Notes: generated by a model from the letters alone, not told the origin. A DNA stretch of 64,000 nucleotides from Luteimonas rhizosphaericola (GCF_029888045.1 NZ_JARXRN010000025.1:278368-342367), one strand, 5' to 3'; positions 43,575 through 55,309 are shown, numbered from the stretch's first letter. Numbers and translations: made by a program.

Positions 43575-45395
43575 TCAGTGGTGGCGCACGAGGGCGTCGC
43601 CGCGCGGGATGCGCACCTCGTCGACCATGCGCTGGATCTCCTCGTCCGGCGCCGGCGTCAGCAGCGAGACGGTGATCATGGCGATGAAGCTCGCCACCAC
43701 GCCGACCACGCCGAAGCGCAGGTGGTCCAGGCCCAGCCACGGCGTCATGCCGTTGCGCACCGCGAGCAGGTAGCCCCAGCCCGCGATCAGGCCGACCACC
43801 ATGCCGGCGACCGCGCCGGCGCGGTTGGCCCGTTTCCACCACACGCCCAGGACCAGCGGCGCGAACAGGCCCGACATCGCGAAGCAGAAGGCCCAGGCCA
43901 CCGCGCCGAGGATGCCTTCCAGCCGCATTGACGCCACCGCCGCACCGGCCGCACCGATCACCAGCAGCAGGACGCGGGCGGTCAGCAGGCGCTTCCGGGT
44001 CTCGGCCTTCGGGTCGATGATCTTGTAGTACAGGTCATGCGACAGGGTGTTGGCCATGGCCAGCAGCAGGCCGTCGGCGGTCGACAGCGCCGCCGCCAGG
44101 CCACCCGCGGCCACCAGGCCCGAGATCACGTAGGGCAGGCCGGCGAACTCCGGCGTGGCCAGCACGATGATGTCGGGATTGAGGAAGAACTCGTTGATCT
44201 GCAGGATGCCGTCGCCGTTGGAGTCGCGGATCGCCACCAGGCCGATCTCGCCCCAGTTGCGCACCCAGCTGAGCGCTTCGACGTCCGCGATCGCCTTGCC
44301 GAAGATCGAGCTGGCCAGGTTGGGATCGAACAGCGACAGCTTGCTCAGCGTGGCCAGGGCCGGCGCGGAGAAGTACAGCAGGAAGATGAAGAACAGCGAC
44401 CAGGCGACCGAACTGCGCGCGGCCTTGACCGAAGGCGTGGTGAAGTAGCGCATCAGGATGTGCGGCAGCGATGCGGTGCCGACCATCATGCAGAACGCCA
44501 GGGTCACGAACTGCCACGCGGCCAGCGCGCCGTCCGCCGGCGAGGCGTGCAGCGTGGTCAGGGCCGACAGCCCGGTCACGGTGTCCACCGGCGCGGTGCC
44601 CACGCCCAGCAGCGGCTCGAGCTCCTGGATGCGTTCCACCGCCGGGCCGTACTGCAGCTGCGGGAACCAGCCGAAGCCCTGTGCGCCGGACATCCACACA
44701 ATCGGCAGGATGTAGGCCACGATCAGCACGATGTACTGCGCCACCTGGGTCCAGGTCACCGCGCGCATGCCGCCGAGCATCGAGCACACCAGGATGCCGA
44801 TCAGGCCCAGCCAGCAGGCCAGCTCGAACGGGATCAGGAACGCTCTCGCCGCGATCGTGCCGGTCGCCGTGATCTGCGCGGTGACGTAGGTGAACGACGC
44901 CACCATCAGCACCACGATCGCGCAGAACCGCGTCAGCTTGCCGCCGTAGCGGGTGCCGATGAAGTCCGGCACCGTGTAGCAGCCGAACTTGCGCAGGTAC
45001 GGCGCCATCAAAGTGGCCACCAGGATGTAGCCGCCGGTCCAGCCGACCACGAAGGCCAGGTACGGGTAGCCGGACATGAAGATGCCGCCGGCCATCGCCA
45101 CGAACGAGGCGCCGGACATCCAGTCGGCCGCCGTCGCCATGCCGTTGAACACCGGCGGCACGCTGCGGCCCGCCAGGTAATACGCGTCGGCCGCGGCCGT
45201 GCGCGAGATCACGCCGATGAAGGCGTAGATGGCGATGGTGAAGGCGACGAAGCTCAGGCCGATCGCGCGCGCACTGAGCCCGAACTGCTCCAGTACCGCC
45301 ATCAGCGCGAAGAACGCGAGGAACCCGCCGGTGTAGATCGCGTAGATCTTCGGCAGGCTTTGGGTGAAGGACTTGCCTTCGAATTGCAGTGCCAT
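43575..45395 (-). CDS. Sodium:solute symporter, VC_2705/ActP-like, probable acetate uptake
   Basis: A 606-residue SSS-family (SLC5) transporter with about thirteen membrane segments. YLAGRSVPPVFNGMATAADWMSGASFVAM is the family signature region (residues about 73-101), and GTRYGGKLTR and SKLSLFDPNLASSIFGKA follow. Together with the DUF4212 small subunit encoded just upstream, it forms the two-gene set of the VC_2705 subfamily often found near acs. Acetate or a related short carboxylate is the likely substrate, by context. The C-terminal tail ends in EEIQRMVDEVRIPRGDALV. Confidence 0.92.
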   Translation of the reverse strand: MALQFEGKSFTQSLPKIYAIYTGGFLAFFALMAVLEQFGLSARAIGLSFVAFTIAIYAFIGVISRTAAADAYYLAGRSVPPVFNGMATAADWMSGASFVAMAGGIFMSGYPYLAFVVGWTGGYILVATLMAPYLRKFGCYTVPDFIGTRYGGKLTRFCAIVVLMVASFTYVTAQITATGTIAARAFLIPFELACWLGLIGILVCSMLGGMRAVTWTQVAQYIVLIVAYILPIVWMSGAQGFGWFPQLQYGPAVERIQELEPLLGVGTAPVDTVTGLSALTTLHASPADGALAAWQFVTLAFCMMVGTASLPHILMRYFTTPSVKAARSSVAWSLFFIFLLYFSAPALATLSKLSLFDPNLASSIFGKAIADVEALSWVRNWGEIGLVAIRDSNGDGILQINEFFLNPDIIVLATPEFAGLPYVISGLVAAGGLAAALSTADGLLLAMANTLSHDLYYKIIDPKAETRKRLLTARVLLLVIGAAGAAVASMRLEGILGAVAWAFCFAMSGLFAPLVLGVWWKRANRAGAVAGMVVGLIAGWGYLLAVRNGMTPWLGLDHLRFGVVGVVASFIAMITVSLLTPAPDEEIQRMVDEVRIPRGDALVRHH

Positions 45396-45413
45396 GACGT
45401 ATCCCCTCGGTTG

Positions 45414-45671
45414 TCAGACTTCGTCTTCTTCGTGGACGCCGTACTTCACGTCGATGGCGTGCTGCTGCCGGCTGAACAGGAACAGCTGGACCACGAACAC
45501 GGCCAGGGACCCCTGCGCGGCCATGTAGTAGCCCAGTGGCCAGCCGAGGAAGCGGATGTTGTTGATGTCGTGGGCGAACCAGTGGATCAGGAACGCGAAG
45601 ACGAACCAGACGAGCAGGTGGGCGATCGTCAGGTTGCGCGTCTTGCGCCAGTGTTCGGTGTCTGCACTCAT
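45414..45671 (-). CDS. DUF4212 small subunit of a solute:sodium symporter
   Basis: An 85-residue membrane protein with two hydrophobic segments (about residues 15-35 and 50-70). WRKTRNLTIAHLLVWFVFAF and HDINNIRFLGWPLGYYMAAQG are hallmarks of DUF4212 proteins, which occur only beside VC_2705-type symporters. It starts at 45671 with GGAGG ten bases upstream and ends 18 bases before the symporter start. Confidence 0.93.
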   Translation of the reverse strand: MSADTEHWRKTRNLTIAHLLVWFVFAFLIHWFAHDINNIRFLGWPLGYYMAAQGSLAVFVVQLFLFSRQQHAIDVKYGVHEEDEV

Positions 45672-45732
45672 GGGTGACATGCCTCCGTGGATCTGCGGGA
45701 ACGATTGCCGGAACGGGCCCTGGAACGGAACC

Positions 45733-45767
45733 GGCCGGGCCGCCACCAAATCGGCGGCGACCCGGCC
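45733..45767 (-). terminator. Strong GC hairpin between porin and DUF4212 genes
   Basis: GGCCGGG-CCGCC (45733-45744) pairs with GGCGG-CGA-CCCGGCC (45753-45767), a 12-bp stem with a three-base bulge. There is no T-run on the minus strand, so it is more likely a partial terminator or an RNA-stabilising element lowering expression of the symporter genes relative to the porin than a full intrinsic terminator. Confidence 0.5.
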
Positions 45768-45776
45768 CGGACGCGG

Positions 45777-47180
45777 CTAGAACGAATACTTGACCGTGGT
45801 GTGGATGCGCTTGAGGTCGCCCTTGCGGTCGTCCTCCAGCGCACGCTCGCCCCAGCTGACCTCCGCGCCGATGTCCAGCTTCGGGAACGGCGAGTAGATC
45901 AGGTTGGCGTGGAACGACTGCGCGCGCTCGATCGCCGCCCAGCTGCCCGGCCCCCACCCGGCCAGGCCGCGGTCGTTGTCGAACTCGGCCACCGAATACA
46001 TCAGGTTGCTGCGCAGCTGCGGCGTGAACGCGTGCCGCCAGGCCACGAAGCCGCCGGCACCGGTCTGCGAGTGCAGTTCGCCATTGGCGTCGAGCACCGC
46101 ATCGGCGCCGAGGCCGAAGGCCAGGTAACGGCCGATGCCCGAGCCGTAGTTCGCCATCCAGCGGATGTCGTCGCTGTCGCCGAGGTTGAAGCGGCCCGAC
46201 AGGCTGACCGCCGCGCCGCTGGTGCTCTCGTCGCCGCTCTTGAGCTGGCGCAGCAGGCCGGCGACGCTGAAGTGGCCCCAGTCGCCCTTGCCGACCCAGC
46301 GCGCGGTGACGTCCGGCATCAGGTTGCTGCCGCCGGCGCTGTTGCGCGCGGCGGTGTCGACGCTGCTGACGGTGGTGAGCGGGTTCTCCAGGGCGATGGA
46401 GAACGGGCCGCTGGTGTAGCGCACCTGCGCCTGGCGCACGAAGGTGGTGCCCTCGGTGACGCCGACGAAGTCCACCGCCTCGGGCAGGGCCGCGACGTCC
46501 TGGAAGTTCGACCAGGTCTGGCCGGCCAGCCATTTGTTCCAGGTCACGTAGGCGTGCCGGAGCGTGACGCCATGGGTGTTGGTGGCGACCTCGTTGCCGA
46601 GGTTGGCGCTGCCGCCGCCGAACATGTCGGCCTCGATGAAGCCGCGGAACTTGTCGCCGCCCTCGCTGGTCCAGTCCGCCGCCAGCCAGAAGCGCGAGAA
46701 TGCGGCGTGGAAGTCGGTGTACGGATCGGTGTCGGGCTCGGCGCCGTTGGCCACCACCGGGATCGTGGCGGGCACGTAGAACAGGCGTCCGGCCGAGCCC
46801 TCCGCGATCGCCCCGTCGCTGGTGTCGGTGGTCATCGCGTCGAGCTTGATGAAGCCGCCGTACGAGAACACGCTGCCCGGGTTGCCGCCGGTCAGGATCG
46901 GCGCGGACTGGATGCGCGGCTTGCCGTCGCCCGGAGCCCCCTGCGCCACGCGGACTTCGTCGAGCTGGGTCTGGGTGGCGGCCACCGACGCCTGCGTCTG
47001 TTCCACCGTGGCCTGGGTCTGCTGCTGGCCCTGCAGCAGCGCCTGCACCTGCGCCTCGAGCTGGGCGATGCGCGCCTCGAGTTCGCGTTCCTTCGCGGTC
47101 TGCCCGAACGCCACCCCCGGCGCGATCAGGGCCAGCGTCAAAGCGGCCGCAAGCGGCCGGATCGGCCTGCGTCTAGTCAT
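45777..47180 (-). CDS. DcaP-like outer-membrane porin
   Basis: A 467-residue protein with a signal peptide (MTRRRPIRPLAAALTLALIAPGVAFG). Residues about 30-80 form a coiled coil (KERELEARIAQLEAQVQALLQ), the trimerisation segment of DcaP-type porins. The rest is a beta-barrel that begins near FSYGGFIKLDAM and ends TTVKYSF with the terminal Phe. The start has GGAGGGG upstream. DcaP porins take up small carboxylates and dipeptides; here it is the first gene of the porin-DUF4212-symporter series, a plausible outer-to-inner-membrane acetate route. Confidence 0.88.
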   Translation of the reverse strand: MTRRRPIRPLAAALTLALIAPGVAFGQTAKERELEARIAQLEAQVQALLQGQQQTQATVEQTQASVAATQTQLDEVRVAQGAPGDGKPRIQSAPILTGGNPGSVFSYGGFIKLDAMTTDTSDGAIAEGSAGRLFYVPATIPVVANGAEPDTDPYTDFHAAFSRFWLAADWTSEGGDKFRGFIEADMFGGGSANLGNEVATNTHGVTLRHAYVTWNKWLAGQTWSNFQDVAALPEAVDFVGVTEGTTFVRQAQVRYTSGPFSIALENPLTTVSSVDTAARNSAGGSNLMPDVTARWVGKGDWGHFSVAGLLRQLKSGDESTSGAAVSLSGRFNLGDSDDIRWMANYGSGIGRYLAFGLGADAVLDANGELHSQTGAGGFVAWRHAFTPQLRSNLMYSVAEFDNDRGLAGWGPGSWAAIERAQSFHANLIYSPFPKLDIGAEVSWGERALEDDRKGDLKRIHTTVKYSF

Positions 47181-47389
47181 GAAGTTCCCCTCCCAGAGAA
47201 TGTTGGTCACACACCCGCACGGCGAGGCTGCGCGCCGGGGGCGGCGGTGCCTATTCGTCTTTGGTCGAGGGTGGCCGCCGCGTGCGACCAAAGTCCAAGC
47301 GCGCTGTTGCGTCGCAACACGCACGCGATGCGGCACACTGGCGCATGGACGCCGGTCGGTGGCTGGCAACACTGCCTCGGGAGGGCGAC
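47181..47389. promoter_or_regulatory. Divergent porin/acs control region with TTGGTC repeats
   Basis: This 209-bp region holds TTGGTC at 47203-47208 and a pair of inverted elements, CTTTGGTCG at 47259-47267 and CGACCAAAG at 47285-47293, exact reverse complements 17 bases apart. A further palindrome, GTTGCGTCGCAAC, lies at 47306-47318. These are candidate sites for the CrbR-type regulator encoded at 49541. I could not assign -10/-35 elements. Confidence 0.5.
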
Positions 47390-49333
<1,944 letters not shown>

Positions 49334-49540
49334 CCGTGGCGCGCCGGGCGACGTGCGCGCTGGAACGGCGGAGCCTGGCGCCGGCTCGGCAGCGGCGGCG
49401 AACCGGCGATCGCGCCCGGAGAGCGCATGCGCAAGCGTCGGGCACCGCCCGCGGATCGCCGCGTCACCCCTGACCGCTCACCGGGCCGGCACCACCGATC
49501 GCCATTCATCCCCCCTGACCCCTGACCCCATCACGGACCG

Positions 49541-50209
49541 ATGCCCACCATCCTCGTCGCCGACGACCACCCCCTGTTCCGCGAGGCCCTGCGCGGCGCC
49601 GTCGTCCGCGTCATTCCCGACGCGCGGCTGCACGAGGCCGAGAATGCCGAAGGCCTGTACGCGATGGCCGATGCACATCCCGACGCCGACCTGCTGCTGC
49701 TCGACCTCAACATGCCCGGCGCGCAGGGCTTCAGCGCCCTGGTGCACCTGCGCGGCCTGCACCCGCAGCTGCCGGTGGTGATGGTGTCCGCGCGCGAGGA
49801 GCCGGCGGTGATCCGTCGCGCGCTCGACCACGGCGCCATGGGCTTCATTCCCAAGTCCTCCAACGCCGAAACCCTGGGCACCGCGCTGCGGCGCGTGCTC
49901 GACGGCGACCGCTGGGTGCCCGACAGCGCCGATTCCGCGCCGCGCACCGGCACGGACGAACAGGACGTCGCGGCGCGCGTGCGCGAGCTCACGCCGCAGC
50001 AGTTCCGGGTGCTGCAGATGCTCGGTTCGGGCAAGCTCAACAAGCAGATCGGCTACGAGCTGGGCGTATCCGAGGCCACGATCAAGGCCCACATGAGCGC
50101 GATCCTGCGCAAGCTCGGCGCCTCCAACCGCACCCAGGCGGTGCTGATGGCGGGCAAGCTGTCGGTCGACCCCGAGAAGGTCGTGGCGCCGGACGAGACC
50201 GACGACTGA
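49541..50209 (+). CDS. crbR: LuxR/NarL-type response regulator, CrbR/ErdR-like
   Basis: A 222-residue regulator. The receiver domain has ADDH (residues 7-10) and the phospho-acceptor Asp55 in LLLLDLNMPG. The C-terminal GerE-type helix-turn-helix spans about residues 148-208, with LTPQQFRVLQML and YELGVSEATIKAHMSAIL. CrbR (ErdR) proteins activate acs and carboxylate-transport genes. The neighbouring acs, and the convergent kinase gene with a transporter domain, support that assignment. It ends 12 bases from the kinase stop codon. Confidence 0.9.
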   Translation: MPTILVADDHPLFREALRGAVVRVIPDARLHEAENAEGLYAMADAHPDADLLLLDLNMPGAQGFSALVHLRGLHPQLPVVMVSAREEPAVIRRALDHGAMGFIPKSSNAETLGTALRRVLDGDRWVPDSADSAPRTGTDEQDVAARVRELTPQQFRVLQMLGSGKLNKQIGYELGVSEATIKAHMSAILRKLGASNRTQAVLMAGKLSVDPEKVVAPDETDD

Positions 50210-50221
50210 ATCGCGCGGCGA

Positions 50222-53200
50222 TCAGGCGTCGGCGTCGATCCGCCGCCGCTGCGCGGTGAGGAAGGCGCGCAGCGAGGCCGGCTTCACCGGCTTGGTGAGC
50301 ACCCGGTAGCCGCGTTCGCGCGCGGCCTGCTTGAGCGCGTCGCTGCCGTCGGCGGTGAGCAGGGCGCCGGGGATCGGCTGGCCGGCGGCGGCGCGCAGCG
50401 CGTCGAGGGTATCCAGGCCGTCGAGCCGGTCGTGCAGGTGGTAGTCGACCAGCAGCACGTCGGGCTGCTCGGACAGGCGCTCCAGCGCCTCGTCCACGGT
50501 GGTGGCCGGCACCGTGCGCACGCCCCAGCGCGGCAGCAGCGCCTGCATGCCGGCGAGGATGTCGCGGTCGTTGTCCACGCACAGCACGGTCAGCCCGTGC
50601 AGGGCCTGGTCGATATCCACCCGCGGCGCGTCGGACTGCGCCGGCCCGAGCTGCGCGCCGGCCGCTCCACGCGGCACCACGATCGAGAACATGCTGCCGT
50701 GGCCGACCCGCGAACGGGCATCGAGCGCGTGCCCGAGCAGGCGCGAGATGCGCTGGCAGATCGACAGCCCCAGGCCCAGCCCGCGGCCGTCCCAGTCGAA
50801 GGGCTGCTCGTAGCGGTGGAATTCGTCGTAGATCTGGCGCATGTGGTGCTCGGGGATGCCCGGGCCGGTGTCCCACACCTGCAGCGCGACGCCGTCGCCG
50901 CGCCGGCGCGCGGCGAGCACCACGCGCCCGCGCGGGGTGTAGCGCAGCGCGTTGGCGATGAAGTTCTGCAGCACGCGCCGCAGCAGGCGGCGGTCGCTGC
51001 GCACCGGCAGCGGCGGCGCGTGCACGTGCATGCTGATGGTGCGCGCCGCGGCCATCGGCGCGTACTGCGCGGCGAGTTCGCGCAGCAGGGCGCCGGCGTC
51101 GAAGTCGGTGATCTCCGGCTTCAGCTTGCCCGCATCCAGGCGCGAGACGTCCAGCAGCCCGTCGAGCAGTTCCTCGGCCGCGCGCAGGGCCGCGTCCACG
51201 CGTTCGGCCAGGTGCGCCTGTTCCTGCGGCGCGGTGCTCTCGCGCAGCGCCGAGGTGAACAGCCGCGCGGCGTTGAGCGGCTGCAGCACGTCGTGGCTGA
51301 TCGCGGTGAGGAAGCGCGAGCGCGTCTCCTGCGCGATTTCCGCCTCGCGCGTGCGCTCGGCGACGCGCTGCTCGAGGTGCTCGTTGATCTCGCGCAGCTC
51401 GCGCTCGGCGCGCTTGTAGTCGGTCACGTCGCTGTAGCTGGTGGCGTAGCCGCCGCCCGGCAGCGGCTGCCCGCGCAGCTCCAGCACCTGGCCGTTGCCG
51501 CGCACGCGTTCGCTCACGTGCGGCGAGCCGGCCCGCATGTAGTCGATGCGCTTGTCGACCTCGGCCTCGATCTCCTCCGGCCCCAGCGGGCCGAGTTCGC
51601 CACGCTGCGCGTTGTAGCGGATCAGGTCCGCGACCGGCCTGCCGACGTAGAGCATGCCGTCGGGATAGCCGAACAGCTGCTGGTAGCGCCGGTTCCAGGC
51701 CACCAGGCACATGTCGCTGTCCACGACGCTCACGCCCTGGTCGATGTTCTCCAGGGTGTTGGACAGGATCTCGCGGTTGAAGCGCAGCTCCTGCCCGGCC
51801 TCGTCCAGCACCGCGACCACCTCGCCCACCTCCATGCCCGAGCCCTTGAGCACGCTGGTCAGCACCAGTCGCGCCGAGGCCGCGCCGACCGCGGCGGCCA
51901 GCAGGCGCTCGGTGAACTGCACCCACTTGCGGTCGGCGCGCGCCTGCGGCGCCAGTTCCAGCGACTGCTCGCGCGCGTAGTCGGCGAACGCGCGCTGCGC
52001 GGTGCGTTCGCCGACGATGCGGCTGGCCAGCGTGAGCAGGTCGCCGATGGTGACGTTGCCCTTCCACTCGCCCGCGGCCAGCGCGCTGCGCTCGGCATAG
52101 GGTTCCAGGAACGGCGCGGCGCGCAGGCGTTCGTCCAGGCTCGGGCGCCAGCGCGCGGACACCAGCAGCAGCGCGCCCACGTTCGCCAGCAGCGACCAGA
52201 ACGTGCCGTGGGTCAGCGGGTCCCAGCCCCACAGGCCGAACAGCTGCCGCGGCCGCAGCCAGTGGATGCCGAAGGGGCCGTCGCGCACCCAGGCCGGGTC
52301 GAACCAGCCGGCGTCGGTCAGCGTGGGCAGCAGCAGCGTGTACACCCAGACCGCGAAGCCGATCAGGAGACCGACCTCCGCGCCGCGACGGCTGGCGCCG
52401 TGCCAGTACAGCCCGCCGATCAGCGCCGGTGCGAACTGGGCGACGGCTACGAACGCCATCAGGCCGAACGAGGCCAGCGAGGCGTCGCTGCCGCTGGTGC
52501 GGTAGTAGCCCCAGGCCAGGCCGGCGATGCCGACGATCGCCACGCGCCGGATCCACAGCACCGTCGAGGCCACGTCGCCATCGTGGCTGTCGGCCCAGCC
52601 CCGGCGCAGCAGCAGCGGCATCACCAGGTCGTTGCTGACCATCGTCGCCAGCGCCACGCTGGCCACGATCACCATGCCGGTGGCCGCGGAGAACCCGCCC
52701 ACGTAGGCCAGCAGCGCGAGGGTGTCGCGTTTCTCGGCCAGCGGCAGCGCGAGCACGAAGCTGTCGGGCGCCACGCCCGAACCCTGGCCGAACAGGGCCA
52801 TGCCGGCGGCGGCGATCGGCACCACCATCAGGCTCACGATCACCAGGTAGGCGCCGAACAGCCAGCGCGCGCGGCGGATGTCGTCGACGTTGCCGCATTC
52901 CACGATCGCGACGTGGAACTGGCGCGGCAGGCAGATGATGGCCACGAACGCGAGCAGCGTCTGCGCCACGAAGCCCACCGGCGGCGCGACGTCCATCAGC
53001 GAGCGGGTGGCCGCGACGTAGTCGAGCTGGCGCTCGCCCAGCCAGTTCGAGGCGAACAGCCCCACCGCCACCAGCGCCACCAGCTTGACCAGCGACTCCA
53101 GCGCCACCGCCAGCATCATGCCGGGCCGGTGCTCGGTGGCGTCCACCTGGCGGGTACCGAACAGGATCGCGAACAGCGCCATCAGCGCGGCCACGTACAG

Positions 53201-53680
53201 TGCCGGGTCGCCCAGCGCGGGCCCGGATGGATCCTGGCCGCCAAGCACGCCGAGGCTGATCGCCACCGCCTTGTACTGCAGCGCCAGGTACGGCACCGCG
53301 GCGATCAGCGCGATCGTCGCCACCAGCGCCGCCAGCGGCTGCGAGCGGCCGTAGCGCGAGGCGATGAAGTCGGCGATCGAGACCGTGTTCTGGGTCTGCG
53401 CCACCCGCGCCATGCGTTCCAGGATGCGCCAGCCGAACAGCAGCAGCAGCAGCGGGCCGACGTAGATCGGCAGGTAGCCGATGCCCGAGCGCACCGCGGT
53501 GCCGACCGCGCCGTAGAACGTCCACGACGAGCAGTACACCGCCAGCGCCAGGCTGTAGACCAGCGGGCGCAGCCACGGCCGCTGCGGATACAGCGGATAG
53601 CGGTCGCCGATCCACGCCACCGCGAACAGCAGCGCGGCGTAGCCGACCGACACCAGCAGCAGGACCCATCCTGGCAGCAA
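50222..53680 (-). CDS. crbS: Hybrid sensor histidine kinase with N-terminal SSS transporter domain, CrbS/MxtR-like
   Basis: A 1152-residue sensor. Residues about 1-500 form an SLC5/SSS-like transporter with some thirteen membrane segments (YCSSWTFYGAVGTAVRSGIGYLP near the start). A linker that may be a STAC domain follows (about 530-630), then a PAS domain (about 665-740), HisKA with SHDVLQPLN and phospho-His about 796, HATPase, and a C-terminal receiver with Asp about 1079 in LLVDYHLHD. The start is TTG 53680, preceded by GGGGGGAGG; the next upstream frame-open start (53770) gives an unlikely leader. It should phosphorylate the adjacent CrbR-like regulator. Confidence 0.9.
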   Translation of the reverse strand: MLPGWVLLLVSVGYAALLFAVAWIGDRYPLYPQRPWLRPLVYSLALAVYCSSWTFYGAVGTAVRSGIGYLPIYVGPLLLLLFGWRILERMARVAQTQNTVSIADFIASRYGRSQPLAALVATIALIAAVPYLALQYKAVAISLGVLGGQDPSGPALGDPALYVAALMALFAILFGTRQVDATEHRPGMMLAVALESLVKLVALVAVGLFASNWLGERQLDYVAATRSLMDVAPPVGFVAQTLLAFVAIICLPRQFHVAIVECGNVDDIRRARWLFGAYLVIVSLMVVPIAAAGMALFGQGSGVAPDSFVLALPLAEKRDTLALLAYVGGFSAATGMVIVASVALATMVSNDLVMPLLLRRGWADSHDGDVASTVLWIRRVAIVGIAGLAWGYYRTSGSDASLASFGLMAFVAVAQFAPALIGGLYWHGASRRGAEVGLLIGFAVWVYTLLLPTLTDAGWFDPAWVRDGPFGIHWLRPRQLFGLWGWDPLTHGTFWSLLANVGALLLVSARWRPSLDERLRAAPFLEPYAERSALAAGEWKGNVTIGDLLTLASRIVGERTAQRAFADYAREQSLELAPQARADRKWVQFTERLLAAAVGAASARLVLTSVLKGSGMEVGEVVAVLDEAGQELRFNREILSNTLENIDQGVSVVDSDMCLVAWNRRYQQLFGYPDGMLYVGRPVADLIRYNAQRGELGPLGPEEIEAEVDKRIDYMRAGSPHVSERVRGNGQVLELRGQPLPGGGYATSYSDVTDYKRAERELREINEHLEQRVAERTREAEIAQETRSRFLTAISHDVLQPLNAARLFTSALRESTAPQEQAHLAERVDAALRAAEELLDGLLDVSRLDAGKLKPEITDFDAGALLRELAAQYAPMAAARTISMHVHAPPLPVRSDRRLLRRVLQNFIANALRYTPRGRVVLAARRRGDGVALQVWDTGPGIPEHHMRQIYDEFHRYEQPFDWDGRGLGLGLSICQRISRLLGHALDARSRVGHGSMFSIVVPRGAAGAQLGPAQSDAPRVDIDQALHGLTVLCVDNDRDILAGMQALLPRWGVRTVPATTVDEALERLSEQPDVLLVDYHLHDRLDGLDTLDALRAAAGQPIPGALLTADGSDALKQAARERGYRVLTKPVKPASLRAFLTAQRRRIDADA

Positions 53681-53887
53681 GGCGCCTCCCCCCGGACCAG
53701 ACCGTGCGGGGCAGTGTACGCAAATCGCCGCGGTCGCCCCGCACCGTGTCCCGCGACCGGATGGCCGCAACCGGTCCGGCGATGCCGCCGTGGTGCCGCG
53801 TCGCGGACCGGCCGGTCGCTGCGCCCGGCCGGATCGGCCGGCCGCGACGCCGCGCCGCCGCGCCGCCGCTCGGTGGACTCCGCTGCG

Positions 53888-55309
53888 CTACAGCAGCGGA
53901 TCGGCCAGTCGCGCGATGCCTTCGCGGCTGCGCTGCCAGGCGGGGCGGCGGGCCCACGTCGCGGCGTCGAGGTGGTCGGCGTCGGCCAGGTAGTCCGCTT
54001 CGATGCCGCGCATCCTCGCCACCACGTCGCGGTCGTAGCAGAGCATGCCGATCTCGGCGTTGAGCGCGAACGAGCGGATGTCGAGGTTGATCGAGCCGAC
54101 CAGGGCGATCTCGTCGTCGACGCTCAGATGCTTAGCGTGGAGGAAGTGCGGCCGGTACAGCGCGATCCGCACGCCCGCCGCCAGCAGTTCGGCGTAATAG
54201 GACGCCTGCGCCCACGCGCTCAGACGCTGGTTGTTGCTGCGCGAGAGGATCAGCTGCACCTCGACCCCCGACAGCGCCGCGATCCGCAGCGCGCTCAGGG
54301 TGGCGTCGTCGGGCACGAAGTACGGCGTGACCAGCACCAGCCGGTGGCGCGCGAGGTGGATCAGCGCATTCACGGCGTCGCGGGCGTTGGCGAACGGATA
54401 GGCCGGCCCGCTGGGCAGCAACTGGGTGGCGATGTCGGCATCGTGCACCGGCGAGGTCGGCGCCACATCGAGCCGTGCGCCGGTCTCGATGAACCAGTCG
54501 CTGGCGAACACGCCCTCGAGGTGGCCGACCACCGGGCCCTGCACGCGGGCCACCAGTTCGCGGTTGGGGACGCCGCGGATGAAGTCGGCGTCGGCCAGGT
54601 TCTGCGAGCCGATCCAGCCGGCGCGGTTGTCGATCACCGCGACCTTGCGGTGGTTGCGCAGGTCCATGCGTCCGCTGCGGCGCCAGCGCAGGCCACCGGG
54701 CAGCATGTCCTGCACCTGGACTCCGGCCGCGGACAGCGGCTTGCGATAGCGCCGCAGGCCGCGCTTGGCGCCGACCGCGTCGAGCAGCAGCCGACACTGC
54801 ACGCCGCGCGCCGACGCACGCGCGAGCGCGGCCGCCACCACGTCGCCGACGGCGTCGTCGAACATCAGGTAGTACAGCAGGTGCACGCGTTCGCGCGCGG
54901 CGTCGATGTCGGCGACCAGCCGCCGCAGCGCGTCGTCGTAGCCGTCGAGCAGCTCGACCTGGTTGCCGTGCGTGGCCATGAAATCGCCCAGGCATTCGAC
55001 CAGCGGCACCATCTCGGTGTCGGCGCCGCCGGGCGCGGGCGTCCAGCGCTGGTCGGCCAGCGGCGCCTGCTCCTCGCGGATCACCTGCGAGGCCAGCCGC
55101 TGGCGCGCGATGCGCTCGCGCGACAGCCACGGATGGCCGAGCAGCAGGTACAGCGGCAGGCCCAGCAGCGGCAGGAAGAACACCAGCAGCAGCCAGGCGC
55201 GCGCGGCGCCGGGCGTGGTCCGGGTGGGGATCCAGGCGAGCGCGACGATCCGCACCAGCCAGTCGACGACCAGCAGCCACAGGCCCAGGTTGAGATCGGG
55301 CAGCGTCAT
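53888..55309 (-). CDS. cls: Cardiolipin synthase (phospholipase D superfamily)
   Basis: A 473-residue membrane enzyme that condenses two phosphatidylglycerols, or uses phosphatidylethanolamine, to make cardiolipin. Two N-terminal hydrophobic segments (about residues 8-25 and 37-57) precede two PLD motifs: NHRKVAVIDNRAGWIGSQN and HAKHLSVDDEIALVGSINLD, both with intact H-x-K-x4-D. The start at 55309 gives MTLPDLNLGLWLLVVDWLVR. Cls A-type architecture fits best. Confidence 0.93.
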   Translation of the reverse strand: MTLPDLNLGLWLLVVDWLVRIVALAWIPTRTTPGAARAWLLLVFFLPLLGLPLYLLLGHPWLSRERIARQRLASQVIREEQAPLADQRWTPAPGGADTEMVPLVECLGDFMATHGNQVELLDGYDDALRRLVADIDAARERVHLLYYLMFDDAVGDVVAAALARASARGVQCRLLLDAVGAKRGLRRYRKPLSAAGVQVQDMLPGGLRWRRSGRMDLRNHRKVAVIDNRAGWIGSQNLADADFIRGVPNRELVARVQGPVVGHLEGVFASDWFIETGARLDVAPTSPVHDADIATQLLPSGPAYPFANARDAVNALIHLARHRLVLVTPYFVPDDATLSALRIAALSGVEVQLILSRSNNQRLSAWAQASYYAELLAAGVRIALYRPHFLHAKHLSVDDEIALVGSINLDIRSFALNAEIGMLCYDRDVVARMRGIEADYLADADHLDAATWARRPAWQRSREGIARLADPLL

